Below, in pieces: positions 7,371-14,463 of a stretch of DNA of 18,504 nt. The stretch's first letter is position 1; every line of letters begins with the position of its first letter. The translations under genes were made by a program, and so were the position numbers. The DNA is taken from the NCBI GenBank assembly GCA_002338505.1, contig DDIK01000134.1, positions 1-18,504 on the forward strand. The letters are read 5' to 3'. The notes under the pieces were generated by a model that had not been told where the DNA came from, ran no database searches, and was given only the letters and a program-made list of their open reading frames with translations. This DNA comes from Bacteriovorax sp. UBA1852 (GTDB lineage: Bacteria > Bdellovibrionota > Bacteriovoracia > Bacteriovoracales > Bacteriovoracaceae).

Positions 7371-8183
7371 ATGAGCACAAGAACTTACAGTGATGAAGAT
7401 CAGAAACTATTTGAAGAAATTGCCAACGGTTGTAAATTTGATAAGGGTGAAGAGCTTCCAGCGCTTTATGATAAAGCACTCAAGAATCTTCTATGGATGC
7501 AACATGACTCTGAATACTCAGGGGCCCTAGGATATGCACCTTGGATTGAAAAAGCGCCAACGATGCAAGAGAAAGTAATCGTTGCTCAAATCGTTAAAGA
7601 TGAAATGAGACACGCTTCAGTTATCTATAGATTATTAAAAGGTCTTGGAGAAGATGTTGACTCTCATATTAAGGACAGTGAACTTTCATTTAAAATGGAA
7701 GAAGAGTCTGCCAACATTGGTTTTCAACGTCTTAAAAAAGACTTCAGAGTTAATATATTCTATTACCCAATCAATTACTGGGAAGACTTTATTCTCTTTA
7801 ACTTCTTAATGGATAGAGCGGCAGGGCATCAACTTGAAGACACTCTAGATTCAAGTTACCTACCATGGAAAAAAGGAATTGAAGGAATCTATAAAGAAGA
7901 AATCATGCACCTTGCTCATGGAGACAAGTGGATAAAAATCTTAGCTGATGGCGACAATAAAGAATTTCTTCAAGAAAGACTTAATGTTTGGTGGCCAAGA
8001 GTAATGAATGTCTTTGGTTCAACTAAGGGTAGATCAAATGATCTCTACGTTAACCTTGGTCTTAAAAAGAGAACCAATGCCGTTATTAGGGATGCCTTTG
8101 TTAAAGAAGTTGAAGAGCTGGCGAATGCTTCAGGTCTAACACTTCCTGAATACATTGAAGAAGATCAACCTACTCGTCACTAG
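7371..8183 (+). CDS. PaaA-like diiron epoxidase subunit, stand-alone and divergent
   Basis: A 270-aa member of the PaaA/PaaC ferritin-like family, closest to PaaA, the catalytic subunit of phenylacetyl-CoA 1,2-epoxidase. The iron-ligand pattern is complete: Glu48 (HDSEYSG), Glu78 and His81 (KDEMRH), Asp148 (MDRAAG), Glu177 and His180 (KEEIMH). APWIEKAPT, WWPRVMNVFG and a LGLKKRTN segment match PaaA blocks. Compared with E. coli PaaA (about 309 aa, from memory) it has roughly 14 extra residues around 100-125 and lacks the last 45-50 residues. No PaaB, PaaC, PaaD or PaaE gene lies beside it. The ATG at 7371 has AAAAGGGG upstream; longer in-frame starts lie within paaG. Substrate, partner and electron donor are unknown. 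Confidence 0.82.
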   Translation: MSTRTYSDEDQKLFEEIANGCKFDKGEELPALYDKALKNLLWMQHDSEYSGALGYAPWIEKAPTMQEKVIVAQIVKDEMRHASVIYRLLKGLGEDVDSHIKDSELSFKMEEESANIGFQRLKKDFRVNIFYYPINYWEDFILFNFLMDRAAGHQLEDTLDSSYLPWKKGIEGIYKEEIMHLAHGDKWIKILADGDNKEFLQERLNVWWPRVMNVFGSTKGRSNDLYVNLGLKKRTNAVIRDAFVKEVEELANASGLTLPEYIEEDQPTRH

Positions 8184-8189
8184 GAAGTT

Positions 8190-9053
8190 ATGAAAATTGA
8201 AAAAGTACTTATCATAGGTGCTGGCACCATGGGGCGAGGAATTGCCCAATGGTTTGCTCAGCAAGAAATAGAGACGGAACTCATTGATCACGTTTTTGAA
8301 ATGGCACAGAAGTCTCAAAAACTCATTCATGAGTCCTGGGAAAAGCTCCAAACAAAAGGGAAATTTGAAGTCGATCAAATCAATCGCTTTAAGAATAATT
8401 TGCATATATCAAGTGTTGAAGAGCACTGCACTGATGCTGATCTTGTGATTGAAGCAATTATTGAAGATAAGAAGATTAAAGAAGAGCTTTTTTTAAAGCT
8501 TGATAAACATATGAAAGCGCAATGTATTCTTGCTTCAAATACTTCAAGTATACCAATTACGAGTATCGCAAGAAATCTCTCTGAAGATAGAAAGAAGCAG
8601 ACCCTCGGACTACATTTCTTTAATCCTGCAACTATCATGAAACTAGTTGAGGTTATTGAAACACCTTGGTCGGATGAAGTCCTTACGAGATCACTATATG
8701 AGTTCTTTGAGACCAAAGGTAAGAAGCCAGCCGTCTGTAAGGACTCTCCTGGATTTATCGTTAATAGAGTCGCTAGAAACTTCTATGGTGAGTCTTTCCA
8801 CATACTCGGCTCACTCAATGAAGACAGAGTGAGAGAAATTGATGAAGTCATGAAAGAAGTTGGTGGCTTTAGAATGGGGCCATTCACTTTAATGGATCTC
8901 ATTGGAATTGACGTCAACTACTCGGTCACTCAAAGTGTTTGGGAATCATATTACTTTGAGCCGAGATTTAGACCTCATAAGATTCAACGAGAGATGGTTG
9001 AAAGTGGCCGCATTGGAAAGAAGTCAACTCAAGGGTTTTATAAGTATGAATAA
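8190..9053 (+). CDS. paaH: 3-hydroxyacyl-CoA dehydrogenase, PaaH-like N-terminal half
   Basis: NAD-dependent oxidation of an (S)-3-hydroxyacyl-CoA, in this context 3-hydroxyadipyl-CoA to 3-oxoadipyl-CoA. The 287-aa product has the Rossmann loop GAGTMG (10-15), the substrate-site Ser in ASNTSS (115-120), the catalytic His in LHFFNP (141-146), and the domain-linking SPGFIVNR (186-193), followed by one C-terminal 3HCDH domain ending GFYKYE. The length is that of 3-hydroxybutyryl-CoA dehydrogenases; E. coli PaaH is about 475 aa with a second C-terminal domain. That second domain is encoded here by the next gene, which overlaps by eight bases. TAGGAA over the previous stop codon serves as the ribosome site. 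Confidence 0.85.
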   Translation: MKIEKVLIIGAGTMGRGIAQWFAQQEIETELIDHVFEMAQKSQKLIHESWEKLQTKGKFEVDQINRFKNNLHISSVEEHCTDADLVIEAIIEDKKIKEELFLKLDKHMKAQCILASNTSSIPITSIARNLSEDRKKQTLGLHFFNPATIMKLVEVIETPWSDEVLTRSLYEFFETKGKKPAVCKDSPGFIVNRVARNFYGESFHILGSLNEDRVREIDEVMKEVGGFRMGPFTLMDLIGIDVNYSVTQSVWESYYFEPRFRPHKIQREMVESGRIGKKSTQGFYKYE

Positions 9054-9711
9054 CATAGCTATTCTCCTTAGTGAGAACCATAAATATTACGAAGAATTAA
9101 TTAATACAGATCTACCGACAATTTTGGTCGACCCGGTTTCAATTGATGAAACAGATTACACAAAATTAGAAGACGCCGACACTCTCTTTGATTTCACTTG
9201 CTTTCCACGAGAGAGCAAGATTGAACTCCTATTAAAAATTGGAGATATTTTTAGAGGAAACCTTTTAAGTGATCTAAGTGTCAACTGGGTTGACTTCTTC
9301 TTAGAGGAGTTTGATTTCATTGATGGTGCAATGGCAACAGGTTTTTATTCTCCTAATAAAACATTTGAAGTCTACTTAAGAGACCCTTCAATAATGTCTG
9401 TGGTTGAAAAATTATTTGGTAATTTTGGATTCACACCAAAACTTATAAAGTCGCCAGGAATCTGTTTTAATTATCCGAGAATTCTTTCGACAATTATAAA
9501 TGAAGCTTACTTTGCCAAAGAAGAACAGCTAGCAACGGATGATGATATTGATAAGGCCATGAGATTTGGTGTTAACTACCCTCTAGGACCTTTTGAGTGG
9601 GCACAGCATATAGGACTTGAAAAAGTCGCTATGGTTCTCCTTGAGCTGTATCAGGCAACCGGAGATCAGAGATATAGAATGAGTCACTACATAAAAAGAG
9701 AAGTATTATGA
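9046..9711 (+). CDS. 3-hydroxyacyl-CoA dehydrogenase-like protein with degenerate Rossmann part
   Basis: A 221-aa protein. Residues about 135-221 are a clear second 3HCDH C-terminal domain (INEAYFAKEEQLAT, then AMRFGVNYPLGPFEWAQ and GDQRYRMS), close to the last domain of long PaaH proteins. The first 130 residues keep the general strand-helix rhythm of the Rossmann domain and a SPGICFNYPR equivalent of SPGFIVNR, but there is no GxGxxG loop and no catalytic His. It is unlikely to bind NAD or act alone. I infer that it pairs with the preceding dehydrogenase as a non-catalytic subunit. Bacteroidetes proteins that join comparable parts in one chain are known to me, which supports a real gene instead of decay. 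It starts within the upstream gene's last codons (ATGAATAA) with AAGGG about 12 bases before. Confidence 0.75.
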   Translation: MNNIAILLSENHKYYEELINTDLPTILVDPVSIDETDYTKLEDADTLFDFTCFPRESKIELLLKIGDIFRGNLLSDLSVNWVDFFLEEFDFIDGAMATGFYSPNKTFEVYLRDPSIMSVVEKLFGNFGFTPKLIKSPGICFNYPRILSTIINEAYFAKEEQLATDDDIDKAMRFGVNYPLGPFEWAQHIGLEKVAMVLLELYQATGDQRYRMSHYIKREVL

Positions 9712-10907
9712 GCGAAGTATATTTAGTCTATGCAAAGAGAACACCTATCGGAAAACTTGGGGGAGCTTTAAAAGATGTGCGAGTTGACGACATGTTAGCA
9801 AGCCTTTTTAAAGATGCCATCGAGTCCCTAAGCTTTGATCCATCCATGATTGATGATGTCATCGTCGGATGTGCAAATCAGGCCGGAGAAGATAATAGGA
9901 ATCTTGCAAGAATGTCCTCCCTATTGGCAGGAATTCCATATGAAGTCCCTGGGGTGACAATGAATCGTCTCTGCGCTTCTAGTCTTGATGCCATTATAGA
10001 TGGCTTTGCAAGAATTAAAGCAGGTGTTGGAGACTGTTTTCTCATAGGTGGCGCAGAAAGTATGACAAGAGCGCCTCTTGTTATCTCTAAAGGTTCAACA
10101 CCCTTTGGAAGAGATTCTAAAATGTATGACACGACTTTTGGTTGGCGTTTTCCAAATCCTAAAATGAAAGAGATGTTTCCGTTATATGGAATGGGAGAAA
10201 CGGCTGAAGAAGTTGCAAATAAACTGAATATATCTCGTGAAGATCAAGACATCTTTGCGCTTAATTCACATAAAAAAGCACTCGAAGCACAAAAGAGTGG
10301 AAGCTTTGATGATGAAATACTACCTATTGAAGTAAAACTAAGAAAATCTTCTTTCATCGTCTCTAAAGATGAAGGGCCTCGTGAAGACACAAGTCTTGAA
10401 AAGCTCTCTAAGCTGAGGGCCGTATTCAAACAAGACGGAAGTGTCACTGCAGGTAACTCAAGCATGATGAACGACGGAGCTTCATGTGTCATGTTAGTAA
10501 GTGAAGATTTTCTTAAAAGAGAAAAACTCACTCCGATTGTTAAGGTCACCGGTGGCCAAACAAGAGGAATACATCCCAATGTTATGGGACTAGGGCCTGT
10601 TGAATCGACAAAGAGATTACTCAATAGATACAAAATGAAAATTAACGACTTTGATGTCGTGGAACTCAATGAAGCATTTGCTTCTCAAAGCCTTGGTTGT
10701 ATGCGTGAGCTTATGATTAATCCTGAGATAGTAAATCTAAGAGGTGGTGCGATCAGTCTTGGTCATCCTCTAGGCTCATCAGGGGCGCGTATCGCGACAA
10801 CTCTAGCACATATCATGAAAGATAATAAGAATATGAAAAAAGGCCTCGCATCAATGTGTGTAGGCGTCGGCCAAGGTGTTTCTGTGGCCTTTGAAAATTG
10901 TAAATAA
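9708..10907 (+). CDS. paaJ: 3-oxoadipyl-CoA thiolase, PaaJ/PcaF-like
   Basis: Thiolase of 399 aa that cleaves 3-oxoadipyl-CoA with CoA to acetyl-CoA and succinyl-CoA. The nucleophile is Cys89 (NRLCASSLDA), the bases are His353 (GGAISLGHPLG) and Cys384 (MCVGVGQG), and NEAF is present. GCANQAGEDNRNLARM (54-69) is the block that marks beta-ketoadipyl-CoA thiolases among general acetyl-CoA acyltransferases. CASSLDA replaces the usual CASGLQA. The start overlaps the preceding stop (ATGA), so its translation is coupled to the second dehydrogenase-like gene. Confidence 0.88.
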   Translation: MSEVYLVYAKRTPIGKLGGALKDVRVDDMLASLFKDAIESLSFDPSMIDDVIVGCANQAGEDNRNLARMSSLLAGIPYEVPGVTMNRLCASSLDAIIDGFARIKAGVGDCFLIGGAESMTRAPLVISKGSTPFGRDSKMYDTTFGWRFPNPKMKEMFPLYGMGETAEEVANKLNISREDQDIFALNSHKKALEAQKSGSFDDEILPIEVKLRKSSFIVSKDEGPREDTSLEKLSKLRAVFKQDGSVTAGNSSMMNDGASCVMLVSEDFLKREKLTPIVKVTGGQTRGIHPNVMGLGPVESTKRLLNRYKMKINDFDVVELNEAFASQSLGCMRELMINPEIVNLRGGAISLGHPLGSSGARIATTLAHIMKDNKNMKKGLASMCVGVGQGVSVAFENCK

Positions 10908-10928
10908 ATATAAGAAAGGAGTCTTTAA

Positions 10929-12434
10929 ATGAAAAACATACAACTTTTTATCAATGGTGAATTTAAAAATAGCAGTAATGGAAAGTCTGTTGAATCAATT
11001 GATTCATGTAATGGCGAAGTTATCGCTGAGGTTCAAATACCGAGCGAGTCAGATATTGAAGATGCAGTAAACGCTGCCAATACGGCCTTCTACGACAGTG
11101 AGTGGCGTGACTATGACGTCGAAAAGAGAAGCGAAATTCTTCTCAAAGTAAGTGAGTTGATCAAAGAGAGAAAGAGAGACCTCATAGAATGGGAAATAAA
11201 AGATTCTGGCTCTACTTTTTCTAAAGCAGCAGCAGATGTTCATAATAGTGCAAGCTACTTCAAAGTTCTCTCTAAAAGTATGAAGAATTTTAATTTTGGT
11301 CCTACGATGGATGAGAGAGCGACAAGAGAAGGTTTCTCTAAGAATTATCTTATTCACGAGCCAGTTGGTGTTTGTGCTCAAATTATCCCATGGAACTTCC
11401 CACTCATTATGGCAGCATGGAAAATAGGACCTATTATAGCAGCTGGTTGTACAACAGTTTTAAAGTCAGCAGTTGAAACTCCAGTAACGGCAATGATGCT
11501 AGCTGAGATCCTTAAAGATGCAGGTCTTCCAAATGGTGTCGTTAATATCATCACTGGTGGAGCAAAGGAAGGCGAGGCCCTTTTACAAAATAAACTCATC
11601 AAAAAAGTTGCTTTCACAGGTTCCACTGAAGTTGGAAAGCTCATCATGAAAAATGCCTCAGAGAAAATGCTTAATACAACTCTTGAGCTTGGTGGTAAAT
11701 CTCCTAATATTATTTTAAAAGATGCTGATCTTGATATCGCCATTGATGGTTCTTTATATGCATTTCTCTATCATCAAGGACAAGCTTGTGATTCTGGAAC
11801 AAGAATACTTGTTCATGAAGAAATCTATGATGAATTTAAAGAGAGACTTCTTAAGAGGATTGAAGATATCGGCATAGGTCTTACAAGTGAAAAGAGTAGC
11901 ACTTATGGACCAATGGTTAATGAAAAGCATATGAATAGAGTAATGTCGTATATCGATAAAACAAAAGAAGAAGGCGCAAATCTTCTATGTGGTGGTCACA
12001 GAATTACTGAGGGTGACTATTCGAAAGGTTGTTATATCGCGCCAACTGTTTTTGAGATCACTCCAGACAATACAATTTGGCATGAAGAAATCTTTGGACC
12101 AGTTGCAGGACTTACCAAGTTTAAAACTACAGATGAGGCCATTAAGCTGGCTAATCATAGTGAGTATGGATTAGCCGCTGCCGTGTGGGGAAAAGATCAA
12201 AAAGAAATCGACAAGCTCACAAGAGCAATTGAAGCTGGAACAATTTGGGTTAATGAATATCACCTACTCAACCCTGGTATGCCATTTGGTGGCTTTAAAA
12301 TGTCTGGTATTGGACGTGAGATGGGAGATAAGGGTCTTATGGCCTATCTTGAACCAAAGCACCTTTGGGTTTCTGATTGTGATTCTCGAGATAAGAAACC
12401 TTGGTTTGATATGATCTTTAAGCCATCGAAATAA
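10929..12434 (+). CDS. aldehyde dehydrogenase, candidate ring-opening semialdehyde dehydrogenase
   Basis: NAD(P)-dependent aldehyde dehydrogenase of 501 aa, full length. Visible are PWNFPL (154-159), FTGSTEVG (about 229-236), the general base Glu253 (LELGGKSPN) and the nucleophile Cys287 (QGQACDSG). AAGGAG lies upstream of the ATG at 10929. As last gene of the operon it is positioned to do the job of the dehydrogenase half of PaaZ, oxidising the semialdehyde left after oxepin-CoA ring opening. There is no MaoC-like hydratase domain at the C-terminus, so the ring-opening hydrolase has to come from elsewhere. The alternative is oxidation of arylacetaldehydes or another aldehyde; sequence alone does not decide. 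Confidence 0.82.
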   Translation: MKNIQLFINGEFKNSSNGKSVESIDSCNGEVIAEVQIPSESDIEDAVNAANTAFYDSEWRDYDVEKRSEILLKVSELIKERKRDLIEWEIKDSGSTFSKAAADVHNSASYFKVLSKSMKNFNFGPTMDERATREGFSKNYLIHEPVGVCAQIIPWNFPLIMAAWKIGPIIAAGCTTVLKSAVETPVTAMMLAEILKDAGLPNGVVNIITGGAKEGEALLQNKLIKKVAFTGSTEVGKLIMKNASEKMLNTTLELGGKSPNIILKDADLDIAIDGSLYAFLYHQGQACDSGTRILVHEEIYDEFKERLLKRIEDIGIGLTSEKSSTYGPMVNEKHMNRVMSYIDKTKEEGANLLCGGHRITEGDYSKGCYIAPTVFEITPDNTIWHEEIFGPVAGLTKFKTTDEAIKLANHSEYGLAAAVWGKDQKEIDKLTRAIEAGTIWVNEYHLLNPGMPFGGFKMSGIGREMGDKGLMAYLEPKHLWVSDCDSRDKKPWFDMIFKPSK

Positions 12435-12442
12435 TCGATGGC
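12422..12442. terminator. hairpin at the convergent gene junction, probable two-way terminator
   Basis: GCCATCGA (12422-12429) and TCGATGGC (12435-12442) form a perfect 8-bp stem with loop AATAA, which contains the aldehyde dehydrogenase stop codon. It is followed directly by a 14-base palindrome GCCTAGGCCTAGGC (12441-12454), and an outer AAGCC/GGCTT pairing (12420-12424 with 12452-12456) is also possible. It lies between two convergent genes only 20 bases apart. No clear T-run follows on either strand, so termination strength is uncertain. Confidence 0.5.
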
Positions 12443-12454
12443 CTAGGCCTAGGC

Positions 12455-13696
12455 TTACCTACACTTACGTATGTGAACAGTCTCGACGATATTGTCATCG
12501 ACGACGAAGGATATTCTAAAACCCTGAGTTTTACGATCATAAATACTCATAAGTCGATACTTAGCTTGATCAAAGGCGATTGACTTCTTCGGAGTATCAA
12601 CTTCAAAGAATTCATTAGGCTCAAGGATTAACTTATAATAAGGAATTGTTTCCTTACGACTATTTAGACAGGCAGGATACCTAACTTCAAAGAAAGATAC
12701 ATCATCAGTCTTATCTCCACGAAGGAAATAAACTCGTCGAGTGCTTCCTTCTATATTAAAAAGCTTCTTTAAATAGAAGTTTTCTTCATCTAATTTTTTA
12801 GGAAACTTGATCTCTCGATCACAATTGATGATCATTTCACTATCAAATGCAGTAACATCAGAATGATTATATTCAGGGATGAGATTTTTAGAGTTCTTCA
12901 ATAAACAGGCCGCTGTGTTCATAAGAAATAGTGACTTTGGCTTCTTTCCTAATAAGACATTTAATCGAGTGTCCTCTTTCAACTTCCTATAAACACTACC
13001 AAAGATATCACCTGATGAATTAGAGACTAAACTACCAAGTTCGAGGTTTTGTAAGGAGCAATTCTTTATAACTGATGTTCGAGATTGATATTGTTGATTA
13101 ACACTAAAAGTACGAAGATTATTTTCACTTAATTTACAGTAATCATTTCTAACAAGCTGATAATTTCTCTTAGTTTTAGAATCAAATTTAATGAACCACA
13201 CACTTAATGAGCTTGATGAATCCATTCTAGCTAACTCAAAATTATTTGGCACAAAGTCAGGTTTAACTTTATTTGTCTCAATAATAATTTGAGAATATTG
13301 TGGAAGATCCCCTTCTCTTATAGACTTGGAAACATAGAGTTTTTCACAACTATATTCGCCCCCATCAAGATCAGTGATTGTCATTTTTGAATCGCAAGAT
13401 TGCTTATTTAATTCAAGGCTTTTTAAACAAGACTTGGTCAACATAACCTTCTGATCATCTATAAAGAAACCGGAACAACTACTTCTCGTGTCAGAAACTT
13501 CAGAGGATCTAATTAAGACGGCGTTTTTAGGACATCCTGAGCTATTGCACTCAAACCTCTTAACACTTAACTTAGGCGGGTTCGATTGAGTCCCTGAATT
13601 GTTGTTAATTATATCATTAAGCTCCGGAGAACTTTCGGGGCCGCCGCAAGATAACAACACTAGAGAGACAAGAGACATAATCAGCAATTTGTTCAT
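12455..13696 (-). CDS. lipoprotein with degenerate trypsin-like domain
   Basis: The 413-aa product begins MNKLLIMSLVSLVLLSC: a signal peptide with lipobox LLSC, lipidation at Cys17 (followed by Gly, so likely sent to the outer membrane). A Ser/Asn/Pro-rich linker follows. CSGFFIDDQKVMLTKSC at about 74-90 resembles the GSGFLI...LTAAHC block of trypsin-fold proteases, but Ser stands where the catalytic His belongs. LELGSLVSNSSGDIFGSVY (about 218-236) resembles the region around the catalytic Ser without a GxSGxP motif. More than ten cysteines in the mature part suggest disulfides. The start at 13696 fits the predicted promoter; the upstream ATG at 13738 lies before its transcription start. The protease-fold link is by eye and moderate; the lipoprotein call is firm. 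Confidence 0.75.
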   Translation of the reverse strand: MNKLLIMSLVSLVLLSCGGPESSPELNDIINNNSGTQSNPPKLSVKRFECNSSGCPKNAVLIRSSEVSDTRSSCSGFFIDDQKVMLTKSCLKSLELNKQSCDSKMTITDLDGGEYSCEKLYVSKSIREGDLPQYSQIIIETNKVKPDFVPNNFELARMDSSSSLSVWFIKFDSKTKRNYQLVRNDYCKLSENNLRTFSVNQQYQSRTSVIKNCSLQNLELGSLVSNSSGDIFGSVYRKLKEDTRLNVLLGKKPKSLFLMNTAACLLKNSKNLIPEYNHSDVTAFDSEMIINCDREIKFPKKLDEENFYLKKLFNIEGSTRRVYFLRGDKTDDVSFFEVRYPACLNSRKETIPYYKLILEPNEFFEVDTPKKSIAFDQAKYRLMSIYDRKTQGFRISFVVDDNIVETVHIRKCR

Positions 13697-13728
13697 AAAC
13701 TCGCACTTTTTGATATTAATTCTAAAAA

Positions 13729-13757
13729 TTTGTACCATCTAAGGTCCTACGAAACAA
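13729..13757 (-). promoter_or_regulatory. candidate promoter of the lipoprotein gene
   Basis: On the minus strand TTGTTT (13752-13757) is followed after 17 bases by TACAAA (13729-13734), preceded by TG as in extended -10 promoters. The start of transcription would be near 13722, about 26 bases before the ATG at 13696. Confidence 0.35.
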
Positions 13758-13891
13758 CGAATATGAAAATATTTTACATATAGATATGACACATTGCCGC
13801 CAACACTAGCAATGATATTAGAGACTTACGACCATCACTAATGCCTACCTCATTGGATATAAATGTCGTTATAAATAAGTGACTTAACAGT

Positions 13892-14290
13892 TTATTTAAA
13901 ATGAAGGATCTCCCCTCCAGAGAAGAATGAATCGAGATCAATACTAACTTCGCCAAATTTCTGCAACTCATAGTAGTCTTCAAAATTTAACTCTTTATCA
14001 CTTATAACTTTTTCAAGTGCTAAAATTAAGTGATGAACCTTTTTATCTGTCATGTAAGAAGAGAGAAAGTCATTCTTTACGAAAGAGAAAAACTCGAGCA
14101 TAAAATGCTCATCCAATGATTCATAAATAGAAGAGATTTTTGTAATTTTCTTTTCGAAATTATCTTTCACGACATACCAGTCAATCTCTTTAGACTTAAC
14201 TTGATAGAGACAGTCAAGACTACTACTCAGAAGTCCTTCAAGATGAACTTCTTGTGCCTTTGGAACCTTAGTATTTTGCTTTATGTTCAT
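13892..14290 (-). CDS. hypothetical protein, 132 aa
   Basis: I do not recognise this protein. It starts MNIKQNTKVPKAQEVHLEG, has no signal peptide or membrane segment, is acidic in its second half, and its composition suggests mostly helices (for example MLEFFSFVKNDFLSSYM). I chose the ATG at 14290; a TTG two codons earlier also opens the frame. The ribosome site is weak, and I see no convincing promoter in the 100 bases between it and the flagellin terminator. It lies downstream of flagellin on the same strand but is separated from it by a strong terminator, so co-transcription is unlikely. A 69-codon frame overlapping its 3' end is probably a shadow. Confidence 0.6.
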   Translation of the reverse strand: MNIKQNTKVPKAQEVHLEGLLSSSLDCLYQVKSKEIDWYVVKDNFEKKITKISSIYESLDEHFMLEFFSFVKNDFLSSYMTDKKVHHLILALEKVISDKELNFEDYYELQKFGEVSIDLDSFFSGGEILHFK

Positions 14291-14391
14291 AATCAAACTT
14301 TAGATGATTAAAGTTAGGGATGAAAGACAACTTAACTTAAGATCTATTAAATGACTTAAGAGCTTAGTAACAACGACTAGTTACAAAGTAT

Positions 14392-14425
14392 AAACAAAAA
14401 AGAATAAGCCCCGTATTCACGGGGC
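14392..14425 (-). terminator. Rho-independent terminator of the flagellin gene
   Basis: GCCCCGT (14408-14414) and ACGGGGC (14419-14425) make a 7-bp GC-rich stem with a four-base loop. On the minus strand it is followed by TTATTCTTTTTTGTTT, a good T-rich tract. It lies about 40 bases after the flagellin stop codon. Confidence 0.9.
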
Positions 14426-14463
14426 AATTCTTTTATTTGTAATTTTTAAATAATCATTATCGA

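Noticed and set aside
13872..13898. TAAATAA/TTATTTA inverted repeat at the stop of the 132-aa gene
   Set aside because: The stem has only A-T pairs and a 13-base loop, so it is too weak to call a terminator and is expected by chance in AT-rich DNA.
13774..13983. 69-codon minus-strand frame
   Set aside because: It overlaps the 3' end of the 132-aa gene in another frame, has no ribosome site, and its composition looks non-coding.
14320..14365. Two ACTTAAG copies upstream of the 132-aa gene as an operator
   Set aside because: Short AT-rich hexamers recur by chance here, and no promoter could be placed relative to them.
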